From: Actinobacillus porcinus
Lineage (GTDB): Bacteria > Pseudomonadota > Gammaproteobacteria > Enterobacterales > Pasteurellaceae
Reading direction: 5' to 3'
Assembly: GCF_901764995.1 (NCBI RefSeq)
Contig: NZ_CABFKI010000009.1
Coordinates: 1-64,000, forward strand
DNA: 64,000 nt
Part shown: positions 1-8,330 of the stretch, one piece after another
Layout of the letters: every line of letters starts with the position of its first letter
Position numbering within the stretch: the first letter of the stretch is position 1
The notes under the pieces: generated by a model
What the model saw: the letters and a program-made list of their open reading frames with translations, nothing else
Told to the model about the DNA's origin: nothing
Databases searched by the model: none
Program-made: the position numbers and the translations under genes

Positions 1-31
1 AATGTTTAGGTTGGAAAACACCTTATGAAGT

Positions 32-454
32 TTACTTCAAAAAATCGTTGCACTTGGTTTGACAATTCAAGACTAAAAATTTTTCTTCAGGTTTAATTTG
101 AAATTCGGTGAGATAGGCAATAAAACCGATAACTACCAGCATGCCCCATAAAGTTTCGCAAAATATTGTCCACGTCAATAGCCAAAGAGCAAGGCTCAAA
201 TACATTGGATTACGACTTAAGCGAAAAACACCCGTTGTAATTAATGTTGATGCTTGTTCAATTTTTTTAGGGCTTACAGTGGTTTTTGCTTGCCAAAATG
301 TTAATAAACTAGCTAAAGCAATGACCAATCCAACGAAGAACAATACACTTGCTAATACCAAAAATGTAAAGTTTAACAATTCTGTTGTCGGTAGAAGTTT
401 AATAATGACAATACAGAGCAAAAATAAAACTGGTGGTGGAATTTTCAATTTCAT
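32..454 (-). CDS. Isoprenylcysteine carboxyl methyltransferase-like membrane protein, C-terminus possibly frameshifted
   Basis: Small membrane protein of the ICMT/PEMT-like methyltransferase family. It has about four hydrophobic segments and the family motif GVFRLSRNPMYLSL, followed by a conserved KPEEKFL stretch. I place the start at MKLKIPPP (454). The longer frame to 496 would begin inside an uptake-signal hairpin. The family normally continues after EEKFL with an (F)GxxYxxY..VRRW tail. Here the frame gives LNCQTKCNDFLK and stops. A one-base shift at the A5T5 run near 78-86 would give a tail ending FIRCFPT, closer to the family pattern. The substrate is not predictable. The gene lies downstream of ychF on the same strand, behind a terminator. 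Confidence 0.6.
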   Translation of the reverse strand: MKLKIPPPVLFLLCIVIIKLLPTTELLNFTFLVLASVLFFVGLVIALASLLTFWQAKTTVSPKKIEQASTLITTGVFRLSRNPMYLSLALWLLTWTIFCETLWGMLVVIGFIAYLTEFQIKPEEKFLVLNCQTKCNDFLK

Positions 455-471
455 GATTTTTCCTAAAAGAA

Positions 472-505
472 ACCGCACTTTAACAAATTTTGTCAAAAGT
501 GCGGT
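472..505 (-). terminator. Paired uptake-signal hairpin, terminator of ychF
   Basis: ACCGCACTTT (472-481) pairs with AAAGTGCGGT (496-505). Read on the minus strand it lies directly after the ychF stop, and both flanks are A/T-rich. Inverted uptake signals commonly act as terminators in Haemophilus. Confidence 0.6.
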
Positions 506-546
506 GAGTTTTTTTCTATTTTGTTAGAACTTTATTGTATAAGTTA

Positions 547-1638
547 TTACACGTTAAAGCGGAAATGCATCACATCGCCATCTTGAACGATATACTCTTT
601 ACCTTCTAAACGCCATTTGCCTGCTTCTTTGGCGCCGTTCTCACCTTTGAATTGAATAAAATCTTCATAGGCAATCACTTCCGCACGGATAAAGCCACGC
701 TCAAAGTCGGTATGAATAACCGCAGCGGCTTTTGGTGCCGTTGCACCAATAGACACTGTCCACGCACGCACTTCTTTCACGCCGGCAGTGAAGTAAGTTT
801 GTAGGTTCAACAATTTATAGCCGGCACGGATTACACGGTTTAGACCTGGTTCTTCAATGCCTAAATCTTGTAAGAACTCGATTTTTTCATCATCGTCAAG
901 CTCAGCAATTTCCGCTTCAATCGCTGCACAAACCGGCACAACGACCGCATTTTCTTTTGCCGCAATTTCACGTACTTGATCTAAATAAGGGTTATTTTCA
1001 AAGCCGTCTTCATTCACGTTGGCAATGTACATGGTTGGCTTTAAGGTTAAGAAGTTATAGCCTTTGATAGCGTGTAATTCATCTTTATCCAACTCAACAG
1101 AACGGATCATACCGCCATTTTCTAAGGTCGGTAGGATTTTTTCCATAATGGACAGCTCAAATTTCGCGTCTTTGTCGCCGCCTTTGGCACGTTTTTGTAA
1201 ACGTTGGATAGCACGTTCACAGCTATCTAAATCCGCTAGAGCTAATTCCGTATTGATCACTTCAATATCATCAAGAGGACTGATTTTGCCTGCAACGTGA
1301 ACAATATCATCATTCTCAAAACAGCGAACAACGTGACCAATGGCATCGGTTTCACGGATATTCGCTAAGAATTTATTGCCCAAGCCTTCGCCTTTGCTCG
1401 CCCCAGCCACTAAGCCTGCAATATCCACAAATTCCATCGTAGTTGGTAATACACGCTCAGGTTTCACGATTTCTGCTAACGCATCTAAACGTGGATCTGG
1501 CATAGGCACAACGCCTGTGTTTGGTTCAATAGTACAGAACGGATAGTTTGCCGCTTCAATACCCGCTTTGGTTAATGCATTAAAAAGAGTGGATTTACCT
1601 ACGTTTGGTAAACCGACAATGCCACATTTAAATCCCAT
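547..1638 (-). CDS. ychF: Redox-regulated ATPase/GTPase YchF (Obg family)
   Basis: Universal P-loop NTPase of the Obg/TRAFAC class that binds ribosomes and, in the family, hydrolyses ATP better than GTP. The 363-residue product has the P-loop GLPNVGKST at residues 9-17, a DIAGLV switch motif near residue 73, and a C-terminal TGS-type domain ([13 protein letters not shown] and onward). The length is typical of the family. It lies downstream of pth on the same strand, the order common in gammaproteobacteria, though a 258-bp hairpin block separates the two. Confidence is high from the near-textbook sequence. Confidence 0.97.
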   Translation of the reverse strand: MGFKCGIVGLPNVGKSTLFNALTKAGIEAANYPFCTIEPNTGVVPMPDPRLDALAEIVKPERVLPTTMEFVDIAGLVAGASKGEGLGNKFLANIRETDAIGHVVRCFENDDIVHVAGKISPLDDIEVINTELALADLDSCERAIQRLQKRAKGGDKDAKFELSIMEKILPTLENGGMIRSVELDKDELHAIKGYNFLTLKPTMYIANVNEDGFENNPYLDQVREIAAKENAVVVPVCAAIEAEIAELDDDEKIEFLQDLGIEEPGLNRVIRAGYKLLNLQTYFTAGVKEVRAWTVSIGATAPKAAAVIHTDFERGFIRAEVIAYEDFIQFKGENGAKEAGKWRLEGKEYIVQDGDVMHFRFNV

Positions 1639-1654
1639 GTTATTTTCCTGTTAT

Positions 1655-1895
1655 GTAGGGTGCGTGGTAAACGCACCGTTTAAAAATTAAAATAAATTGG
1701 TGCGTTTATTACACACCCTAGATTATTGACAACGTTCATCTTTGGGAAATCACCCGGCACGAGCCGTGCCGGGTTCGTTAAACCCAGCCCCGCCGGGGCT
1801 GAACAGAAGAGCCGCAGAGCGGCTCAGATTATGTAACCCTATACGGCTCGTATAGGGTTTGTCATCGCTCTGTAGGACGTTTACACGCACCCTAC
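1655..1895. repeat. Nested hairpin block between pth and ychF, MITE-like
   Basis: The block is bounded by a perfect 12-bp inverted repeat, GTAGGGTGCGTG (1655-1666) and CACGCACCCTAC (1884-1895). Inside, in order, are: a second GTGCGT inverted pair around 1668-1721, a hairpin built on CCGGCAC/GTGCCGG near 1752, CAGCCCCGCCGGGGCTG near 1784, AGCCGC/GCGGCT near 1810, and ACCCTATACG/CGTATAGGGT near 1837. There is no coding potential. It probably terminates pth and may be a mobile or repeated intergenic element. Confidence 0.6.
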
Positions 1896-1896
1896 G

Positions 1897-2481
1897 CTAT
1901 GCTTTAAAGCTATTCAACCGATTAGTAGCTTTGGTCACACCGTCTTTAAACCAAATCTCTAAACAACGGCCGGCTTCGTCAACCGCGGCGTTGATTTTCT
2001 CCTGATCCTGCGGTGCGGCTTTGCTTAATACGTAACCCGCCACAAGCTCTTTGCTACCGGGGTGGTCAATGCCGAGACGAATACGATAGAAATTATTGTT
2101 ATTGCCTAATGCTGCCACAATATCCTTCAAACCGTTATGACCGCCATGACCGCCACCTTGTTTGATTTTCGCCACGCCACAAGGTAAATCTAATTCATCG
2201 TGGGCAACCACAATTTGCTCCGGCTTAATACGGAAGAAATTCGCCAACGCCCCCACGGCTTTACCGCTTAAATTCATAAAAGTGGTCGGAACCAACAACC
2301 ACACATCCCCCCCAGCCGTGGCAATTTTGGCGGTTTTCCCAAAATATTTCGCATCATCCTTAAGGCTAACGTTATACATCCGCGCCAATTCATTCACCAG
2401 CCATTCACCGGCGTTATGACGCGTGCCTTCATATTTTGCCCCAGGGTTCCCCAGACCGACAATCAATTTAATTTCAGACAT
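1897..2481 (-). CDS. pth: Peptidyl-tRNA hydrolase
   Basis: Cleaves peptidyl-tRNA released from stalled ribosomes and recycles the tRNA. The 194-residue protein starts at [14 protein letters not shown] (2481). The open frame runs on to 2748, but that extension has no homology and covers degraded intergenic repeats. Family signatures are visible: GLGNPG at 9-14, the catalytic His in GTRHNAGEW (His22), [11 protein letters not shown] with the conserved Asp, and [12 protein letters not shown] with the conserved Asn. The length matches family members of about 194 residues. ychF follows downstream. Confidence 0.97.
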   Translation of the reverse strand: MSEIKLIVGLGNPGAKYEGTRHNAGEWLVNELARMYNVSLKDDAKYFGKTAKIATAGGDVWLLVPTTFMNLSGKAVGALANFFRIKPEQIVVAHDELDLPCGVAKIKQGGGHGGHNGLKDIVAALGNNNNFYRIRLGIDHPGSKELVAGYVLSKAAPQDQEKINAAVDEAGRCLEIWFKDGVTKATNRLNSFKA

Positions 2482-2863
2482 TTTTATTTTTCCGGTATGA
2501 AATAGGCGCGTATTGTACTTGAAAGCGCATTTTTTCTCAATGGCGAAATAGTGCGGGAATAATCTAGCTCGCGCCGTGCGGGGGTAGTTAAACTCAGCCC
2601 CGTTGAGACTGAGAAGAATAGTCTCAGCGTGGCTTATCCAAGTCTGTGGGCAAGGTTTACTCCCCCTGGCCGAAAATGCAAATACGGCGTGGAGTTTTGG
2701 GGCGAATCGTAGGAACAAATCACATTTGTCCCAAATTGACCTTTTCACTTTGTCATGCAGTCAGAAAATAACACAGAATTGTGTCGTATTTTGATGTAAA
2801 AAATTAGCAGTTCTTTCTTCGATTTGATAGAATTCTTAAGGTTTTAATCAGAGGAACTTTTGC
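2482..2863. other. Intergenic region with degraded hairpin repeats; divergent promoters
   Basis: 382 bp between the divergent pth and permease genes. 2560-2640 contains diverged copies of the hairpin words seen at 1750-1820 (GCGCCGTGC, ACTCAGCCCCG, GAGACTGAG/GTCTCAG). Near 2714-2730 there is an ACAAATCACATTTGT palindrome. I see no gene in it. The permease start has a GAGGAA ribosome-binding site at 2851-2856. Confidence 0.5.
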
Positions 2864-4174
2864 ATGACATCTCAATCATTCTTATCTCGTTTTTTTAAAC
2901 TGGCAGAAAATCGGACAACCACGAAAACTGAAATCGTGGCGGGGATTACGACTTTCTTTACCATGGTTTATATTGTGTTTGTTAACCCATCTATTCTTGG
3001 TGATGCGGGAATGGATAAACAAGTGGTTTTTGTGACGACTTGCTTAATTGCCGGTTTTGGCACTATGGCGATGGGGTTGTTTAGCAACCTGCCGATTGCT
3101 TTAGCTCCTGCCATGGGGCTGAATGCGTTTTTTGCTTATGTTGTAGTGAATAAACTAGGCTATTCTTGGCAAGTGGGAATGGGCGCGATTTTTTGGGGTT
3201 CAGTGGGGTTATTCCTATTAACCTTATTCCAAATTCGCTATTGGTTAATGGCCTCTATTCCTTTAGGTTTACGCGTAGGGATTGGGGCAGGGATTGGCTT
3301 TTTTATTGCGCTTATTGGGTTTAAAAATATGGGCGTAGTTGTCGCGAATCCTGCCACTTTAGTCGCATTAGGGGATTTACATGATCCGAAAGTGCTATTA
3401 GGGATTTTAGGCTTTTTTATCATAACCATTTTAGCCGCACGCAATATTTATTCAGGTGTTTTAGTGTCTATTGTGGTGGTCACCGGGTTAGCTTTAATCT
3501 TCGATCCGGCGGTGCAATTTAATGGCTTTGTTTCTATGCCGCCCAGCCTTGATGCGGTTGTGGGGAAAGTGGATATTGCAGGTGCGTTAGATACGGCATT
3601 ATTGGGCATTATTTTCTCATTCTTATTAGTCAACCTATTTGACTCATCAGGTACGTTATTGGGCGTTACCGAAAAAGCAGGCATCACCGATGAAAAAGGT
3701 CGCTTCCCGAATATGCGTCAGGCGTTATTTGTGGACAGTACCAGTGCAGTGGTCGGTTCTTATATCGGGACTTCTGCTATTTCTACTTACGTAGAAAGCG
3801 GCTCAGGCGTGTCCGTGGGCGGTCGTACAGGGTTAGTGGCTGTGGTGGTTGGTTTATTATTCTTGTTAACCATTTTCTTCTCGCCATTAGCCGGTTTAGT
3901 GCCCGCTTATGCAACAGCAGGTGCCTTGGTGTATGTAGGCATTCTTATGGCATCAAGTTTAATCAAAGTGCAATGGGATGATTTAACGGAAGCAACGCCG
4001 GCCTTTATTACCGCAGCAATGATGCCATTTACCTATTCTATTACAGAAGGGATTGCCTTTGGCTTTATCAGCTACTGTGTAATGAAAGCTTGTACCGGTC
4101 GAATTCGCGAAGTGAACGCCCCGGTTTGGGTGGTTTCAATCCTATTCTTAATCAAATTTATTTGGGTCGGTTAA
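2864..4174 (+). CDS. NCS2 family purine (adenine/guanine/hypoxanthine) permease, AzgA-like
   Basis: Inner-membrane nucleobase:cation symporter of the AzgA-like branch of NCS2. The 436-residue protein has about 12-14 hydrophobic segments. It shows the family signatures AGITTFFTMVYIVFVNP near residues 28-44, APAMGLNAFFAY near 85, LFDSSGTLLGVTEKAG near 263, and GTSAISTYVESGSGVSVGGRTGL near 302. In E. coli the relatives are AdeP/YicO (adenine) and GhxP/GhxQ (guanine, hypoxanthine). Which base this one prefers cannot be read with confidence. It is monocistronic, with its own terminator at 4185-4206. Confidence 0.88.
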   Translation: MTSQSFLSRFFKLAENRTTTKTEIVAGITTFFTMVYIVFVNPSILGDAGMDKQVVFVTTCLIAGFGTMAMGLFSNLPIALAPAMGLNAFFAYVVVNKLGYSWQVGMGAIFWGSVGLFLLTLFQIRYWLMASIPLGLRVGIGAGIGFFIALIGFKNMGVVVANPATLVALGDLHDPKVLLGILGFFIITILAARNIYSGVLVSIVVVTGLALIFDPAVQFNGFVSMPPSLDAVVGKVDIAGALDTALLGIIFSFLLVNLFDSSGTLLGVTEKAGITDEKGRFPNMRQALFVDSTSAVVGSYIGTSAISTYVESGSGVSVGGRTGLVAVVVGLLFLLTIFFSPLAGLVPAYATAGALVYVGILMASSLIKVQWDDLTEATPAFITAAMMPFTYSITEGIAFGFISYCVMKACTGRIREVNAPVWVVSILFLIKFIWVG

Positions 4175-4184
4175 TTCAAAAAAG

Positions 4185-4206
4185 ATAGGGACAGATTTGT
4201 CCCTAT
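4185..4206 (+). terminator. Rho-independent terminator after the purine permease
   Basis: Perfect 9-bp stem ATAGGGACA (4185-4193) / TGTCCCTAT (4198-4206) with loop GATT, followed by TTTTG. Confidence 0.7.
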
Positions 4207-4228
4207 TTTGTTATGTTAGGAGGACAAC

Positions 4229-4585
4229 ATGCAAAAATTACTGTTTATTTTTAATGAATCACCATACGGCACAGAAAAAACCTTTAACGGTTTACGTTAT
4301 GCGGTCAATCTTTTAGAAGAACACGGCAAGGAAGTGGAAATAAAAGCCTTCTTTTTCTCAGACGCTGTGTTAGCCGGACTCGCGGGTCAACACCCTAACG
4401 ATGGTTATAACGTTCAACAAACCTTAGAAATTCTCACAGGGTTAGGCGCAGAAGCTAAACTTTGCACCAGCTGCACCAAAGCGCGTGGCATTACCCATTT
4501 GCCTTTAGCGCAAGGCGTGACGGTCGGCACCTTAGATGATGTCTCTGCTTGGACATTATGGGCAGATAAAGTGATTAATTTCTAA
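4229..4585 (+). CDS. ychN: DsrE family protein, YchN-like
   Basis: Small soluble protein of the DsrE/TusD fold. The 118-residue sequence follows E. coli YchN (117 residues) closely from memory: an MQK start, SDAVLAGLAGQ, the conserved GYNVQQTLEILT, the cysteine pair LCTSCTKARGI, and the ending WTLWADKVINF. YchN forms a hexamer, and its biochemical role, presumably in sulfur handling, is not established. The start has a strong AGGAGGA ribosome-binding site at 4218-4224. It stands alone between the permease and recB. Confidence 0.9.
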   Translation: MQKLLFIFNESPYGTEKTFNGLRYAVNLLEEHGKEVEIKAFFFSDAVLAGLAGQHPNDGYNVQQTLEILTGLGAEAKLCTSCTKARGITHLPLAQGVTVGTLDDVSAWTLWADKVINF

Positions 4586-4619
4586 CGTCTCTTTTTGAGC
4601 ATCTTGTTTTAATTGAATT

Positions 4620-7600
4620 ATGTCAAAAACACCTTTAAAAACTACCGCACTTTCGGCCATTTCTACCCCTTTAACCGCGACTACGCTGATTGAAGCATCG
4701 GCAGGGACGGGGAAAACCTTTACAATGGCATCCTTGTATCTTCGTCTGTTGATCGGTGTCGGGGAAAATAATTTTACCCGACCGTTAACGGTGGACGAAA
4801 TTTTGGTGGTGACCTTTACTGAAGCGTCAACGCAAGAATTGAAAGCACGTATTCGTCAACGTATTCAACAAGCCAAAGCACAGTTTATCGCTTATCAAGA
4901 AAATCGGGATTTAGCGGTTTTTCGTGACAGCGAAAATGGGTTTTTGATCCAACAAGATGAACAAGAAAGCGCAGACTATTTAGAGCGGTTAGATTTAAAA
5001 GAAACCATCCAACGCCTACAATTTGCGGAGCAAAATATGGATTTGGCGGCCATTTATACCATTCACGGTTTTTGCCGCCGCATGTTGATGCAATATGCCG
5101 TAAACTCGGGGATTCACTTTAATCTTGAGCTAGTGAAAGATGAAAATGCTTTATTGATTAAGCTCACGAATGAATTTTGGCGCGAACAGTTTTATGGGCA
5201 ATCTTTGCCTGTGACGCAGTTTATTGCTCAATATCTCGGTTCGCCGGCGCGTTTATTACAGCGCGTTCAATCCTATTTAACCGGCAAAATGCTCAAAGTG
5301 GGGGAAAATCAACCGCACTTGTTGGAAATTTCGTTAAATGAATTTTTAACCACCTACATCGCGCCAAACCAAGAACGCATTTTACCCTTGGTGCAAGAGA
5401 TTAAAACGCAATGGCAAAGCCATTTTCCTGATTTTTCCCAATTGTTTTTGGCAGAGTACAAAAAGTCAAATATGGGCTTAAATGGCGGTAAATTTAGGAA
5501 AGATTTTTACGAAAGCCGAGTGGCGCAAATTAAGCAATGGGTTGCCGATCCGCAAGCTTTAACACCACCTGCCGCGCTATGGTTTTTTACACAAGAATAT
5601 ATTAATGGTGCTTTTAAAGCAGGCAATGAGCCTTTTAAACATACGTTCTTTCAATGGTTAGACGAAAAAAAGGTTATTTTATTAGACGCCTTAGCGCAGG
5701 ACAATTTGTTCAAAAATGCCTTGTTATACCATTGTGCTAAGGAATTGAACGCGCGATTAGTTACTTATAAACAAAACCATCCGGAAAAGGGATTTAATGA
5801 TTTATTACGTTTGTTGAATGTGGCATTACATTCAGAGCAAGGGGAGCGATTAGCCGGATTTATTCGTCAGCAATATCCTTTTGCTATGATTGATGAGTTC
5901 CAAGATACAGACGAAGAACAATATCAGATTTTCTCAAAGATTTATGTCAACCAACCTGACTGCGGTTTTATGATGATCGGGGATCCAAAACAGGCGATTT
6001 ATCAATTCCGTGGGGCGGATATTTTTACCTACTTAAAAGCCGCTGAAGATGCCAAAGAGCAACGCTTTACTTTAAATAAGAATTATCGTTCCGGCCCTGA
6101 ATTAATTTATGCGGTGAATCAGTTACTGGATTTTGACCGCGCCTTTCTCAATGACAAAATTCAATTTGAACCGGTGGAATCAGGCAGGAAACAACCGCAC
6201 TTTGCGTTAAATGGCAAGGTGCAAGCCCCATTACAGTTTTATCTCAATCGCGAGGCGAAGTTAACGGATGATGATATGGCGGAATGTTGTGCGGAGAGTA
6301 TTTTGCATTGGTTACAAAGTGCGGAGAAAAATCAGGCGGTTTTTGTGAAAGGGGATGAGGTTCGTGCGGTACAAAGTGATGATATTGCGGTGTTAGTGCG
6401 TGGCCGGGCGCAAGCAGAAAAAATACAAAACGCCTTGCGTAGCAAAGGGATTGCTTCGGTTTATTTATCCGATAGAAGCAATGTGTTTGATAGTGCTGAA
6501 GCCCGAGAATTAGCCATTGTATTAAAGGCTTGTTTATATCCGACCAATGAACGTTATATTTTAAACGCCATTTCAACCGGTTTATTTGCTTTTACGGCGG
6601 CAGAAATTTACCAAGTCAAGCAGTCTGAAGCCTTATTAGAACAATGGGTCAGTCGTTTTGAACATTATCATCAATTATGGCAGCGTCAAGGCGTGTTGCC
6701 GATGATTTATCAATGTTTATTGGCGCAAGATGGTGAACTCGAAAAACAAAATCTGCCTGAAAAAATGCTGGCTTTGCCGAAAGGGGAACGCCGTTTAACC
6801 GATGTGCTGCATTTGGCGGAATTGTTGCAACAAGCGGCAGCGTTACAAGAAAGTGAAAGTGCGTTATTGCGTTGGTTTGAGCGTCAAATTCAAGGGGCGA
6901 ATGTTGATGATGAAATTGACGGCACGCAAGTGCGGTTGGAATCGGAACAGAAATTAGTGAAGATTGTCACCATTCATAAATCCAAAGGGTTGGAATATGG
7001 GTTAGTGTGGTTGCCTTTTTTAGGTTATAACGGCAAAGATTATGCGCGAGATGTGACCACTTACCATAATGAGCAGGGGGAAAAATATTGGGATTTAGAG
7101 GACGAGCATGGCGTTGAAGCGGATCAAGAAGAATTTGCGGAAGCGATGCGCTTGCTTTATGTGGCATTAACGCGGGCGAAATATCAGCTTTCTTTTGTGG
7201 TGCCAACGGAATTTGATGATCGTTGGAATCCCTTGCTTTATAGCTTAACTCAAGGGCAAATTGGTACCTTGAAAAAAATTGGGGGCAAACCCAAAGGCGG
7301 CGTTTTAGTGGATGAACTCAAGGCGCGTTTGGGCGATGCCTATTGTCAAATTGCCGAGTTCAACGTGGAACATCGCAAAAATAAATGGGATGCTTCAACG
7401 CAACAACCAATTTATTCTGTCGCTGAATTTTCAGGGCGGATTGAACAAAATTGGGGGATGACCAGCTTTTCAGGGCTCACTCAAATGCACGAACGTCAGC
7501 TTTATCGTTTACGAGAACAGGCTAGTGCTAACACAGGATTGATTGACGATGCCCGAGATTATGATCGTGATGATGTTGTGATGAGGGAGACGGAATTATG

Positions 7601-8330
7601 CCCATCTTCCCATTGGCAAGGCTTTCCTGCAGAACGAAGCCCTTTCCATTTCCCGGCCGGGGCGAAATTTGGCGTGATAATGCATAGTTTTTTTGAGAAA
7701 AATGATTTCCGCCAAGGGGTTTCCGATGAAAGTGCGGTGCAAATGTGCCATGCTTTACAGTTAGACGAAAGTTGGCTAGAACCGTTGAAAAATTGGTTGC
7801 AGCAAGTGTTAGACGCACCTTTAGGATTAGGATTTTGCTTAGGGGATTTACCGCCACAGGATTGTTTAAAAGAATGGCAATTCTTCTTGAAATTCCACCG
7901 CACTTTTGATGTAAAAGCCTTTAACCAAGCCTTGCGAGACTATCATCCTTTATTTGAACAACCTTATCTGTTTGATGAAATCCAAGGGATGTTACGGGGT
8001 TTTGTGGATTTGGTCTTTCGTCATCAGGGCAAATATTATGTGCTGGATTACAAAACGAATCACCTTGGCGAACAGACTGAAAATTATCAGCAAAATGCCT
8101 TGGTGAACACCATGAAACAACAACATTATGATTTGCAATCTTTGTTTTACACCTTGGCGTTACATCATTATTTGCAATTACGGGATCCTGATTATGATTA
8201 TGAAACCCATTTTGGCGGGGTAATTTATACCTTTATTCGCGGGATGAACGGTCAGGCAGAAAATGGTGTTTATTTTGACCGTCCGGATGTACGTTTAATT
8301 CAGGCGTTGGGGGCATTGTTCCATGCTTAA
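4620..8330 (+). CDS. recB: Exodeoxyribonuclease V subunit beta (RecB helicase-nuclease)
   Basis: 3'-5' helicase and nuclease subunit of RecBCD, which processes double-strand ends for RecA loading. The 1236-residue product has a Walker A at EASAGTGKT (25-33), Walker B DEFQDTDEEQ near 425, and GDPKQAIYQFRGAD near 453. It also has the UvrD-like motif TIHKSKGLEYGLVWLPF and LLYVALTRAK. The C-terminal nuclease domain has GVIMHSFFE and the catalytic DYKTNHLG near 1143 (E. coli Asp1080 region). Its last 8 bases overlap recD, implying translational coupling. recC is not in the window. Confidence 0.97.
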   Translation: MSKTPLKTTALSAISTPLTATTLIEASAGTGKTFTMASLYLRLLIGVGENNFTRPLTVDEILVVTFTEASTQELKARIRQRIQQAKAQFIAYQENRDLAVFRDSENGFLIQQDEQESADYLERLDLKETIQRLQFAEQNMDLAAIYTIHGFCRRMLMQYAVNSGIHFNLELVKDENALLIKLTNEFWREQFYGQSLPVTQFIAQYLGSPARLLQRVQSYLTGKMLKVGENQPHLLEISLNEFLTTYIAPNQERILPLVQEIKTQWQSHFPDFSQLFLAEYKKSNMGLNGGKFRKDFYESRVAQIKQWVADPQALTPPAALWFFTQEYINGAFKAGNEPFKHTFFQWLDEKKVILLDALAQDNLFKNALLYHCAKELNARLVTYKQNHPEKGFNDLLRLLNVALHSEQGERLAGFIRQQYPFAMIDEFQDTDEEQYQIFSKIYVNQPDCGFMMIGDPKQAIYQFRGADIFTYLKAAEDAKEQRFTLNKNYRSGPELIYAVNQLLDFDRAFLNDKIQFEPVESGRKQPHFALNGKVQAPLQFYLNREAKLTDDDMAECCAESILHWLQSAEKNQAVFVKGDEVRAVQSDDIAVLVRGRAQAEKIQNALRSKGIASVYLSDRSNVFDSAEARELAIVLKACLYPTNERYILNAISTGLFAFTAAEIYQVKQSEALLEQWVSRFEHYHQLWQRQGVLPMIYQCLLAQDGELEKQNLPEKMLALPKGERRLTDVLHLAELLQQAAALQESESALLRWFERQIQGANVDDEIDGTQVRLESEQKLVKIVTIHKSKGLEYGLVWLPFLGYNGKDYARDVTTYHNEQGEKYWDLEDEHGVEADQEEFAEAMRLLYVALTRAKYQLSFVVPTEFDDRWNPLLYSLTQGQIGTLKKIGGKPKGGVLVDELKARLGDAYCQIAEFNVEHRKNKWDASTQQPIYSVAEFSGRIEQNWGMTSFSGLTQMHERQLYRLREQASANTGLIDDARDYDRDDVVMRETELCPSSHWQGFPAERSPFHFPAGAKFGVIMHSFFEKNDFRQGVSDESAVQMCHALQLDESWLEPLKNWLQQVLDAPLGLGFCLGDLPPQDCLKEWQFFLKFHRTFDVKAFNQALRDYHPLFEQPYLFDEIQGMLRGFVDLVFRHQGKYYVLDYKTNHLGEQTENYQQNALVNTMKQQHYDLQSLFYTLALHHYLQLRDPDYDYETHFGGVIYTFIRGMNGQAENGVYFDRPDVRLIQALGALFHA

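Noticed and set aside
141..527. 128-residue plus-strand ORF opposite the ICMT-like gene
   Set aside because: Antisense shadow of a gene with clear family motifs; no homology or ribosome-binding site.
2482..2748. 89-residue N-terminal extension of pth
   Set aside because: Covers degraded hairpin repeats and has no homology; the conserved start is [14 protein letters not shown].
6244..7857. Several minus-strand ORFs within recB
   Set aside because: Shadows of the recB frame; biased amino acid content, no starts with ribosome-binding sites.
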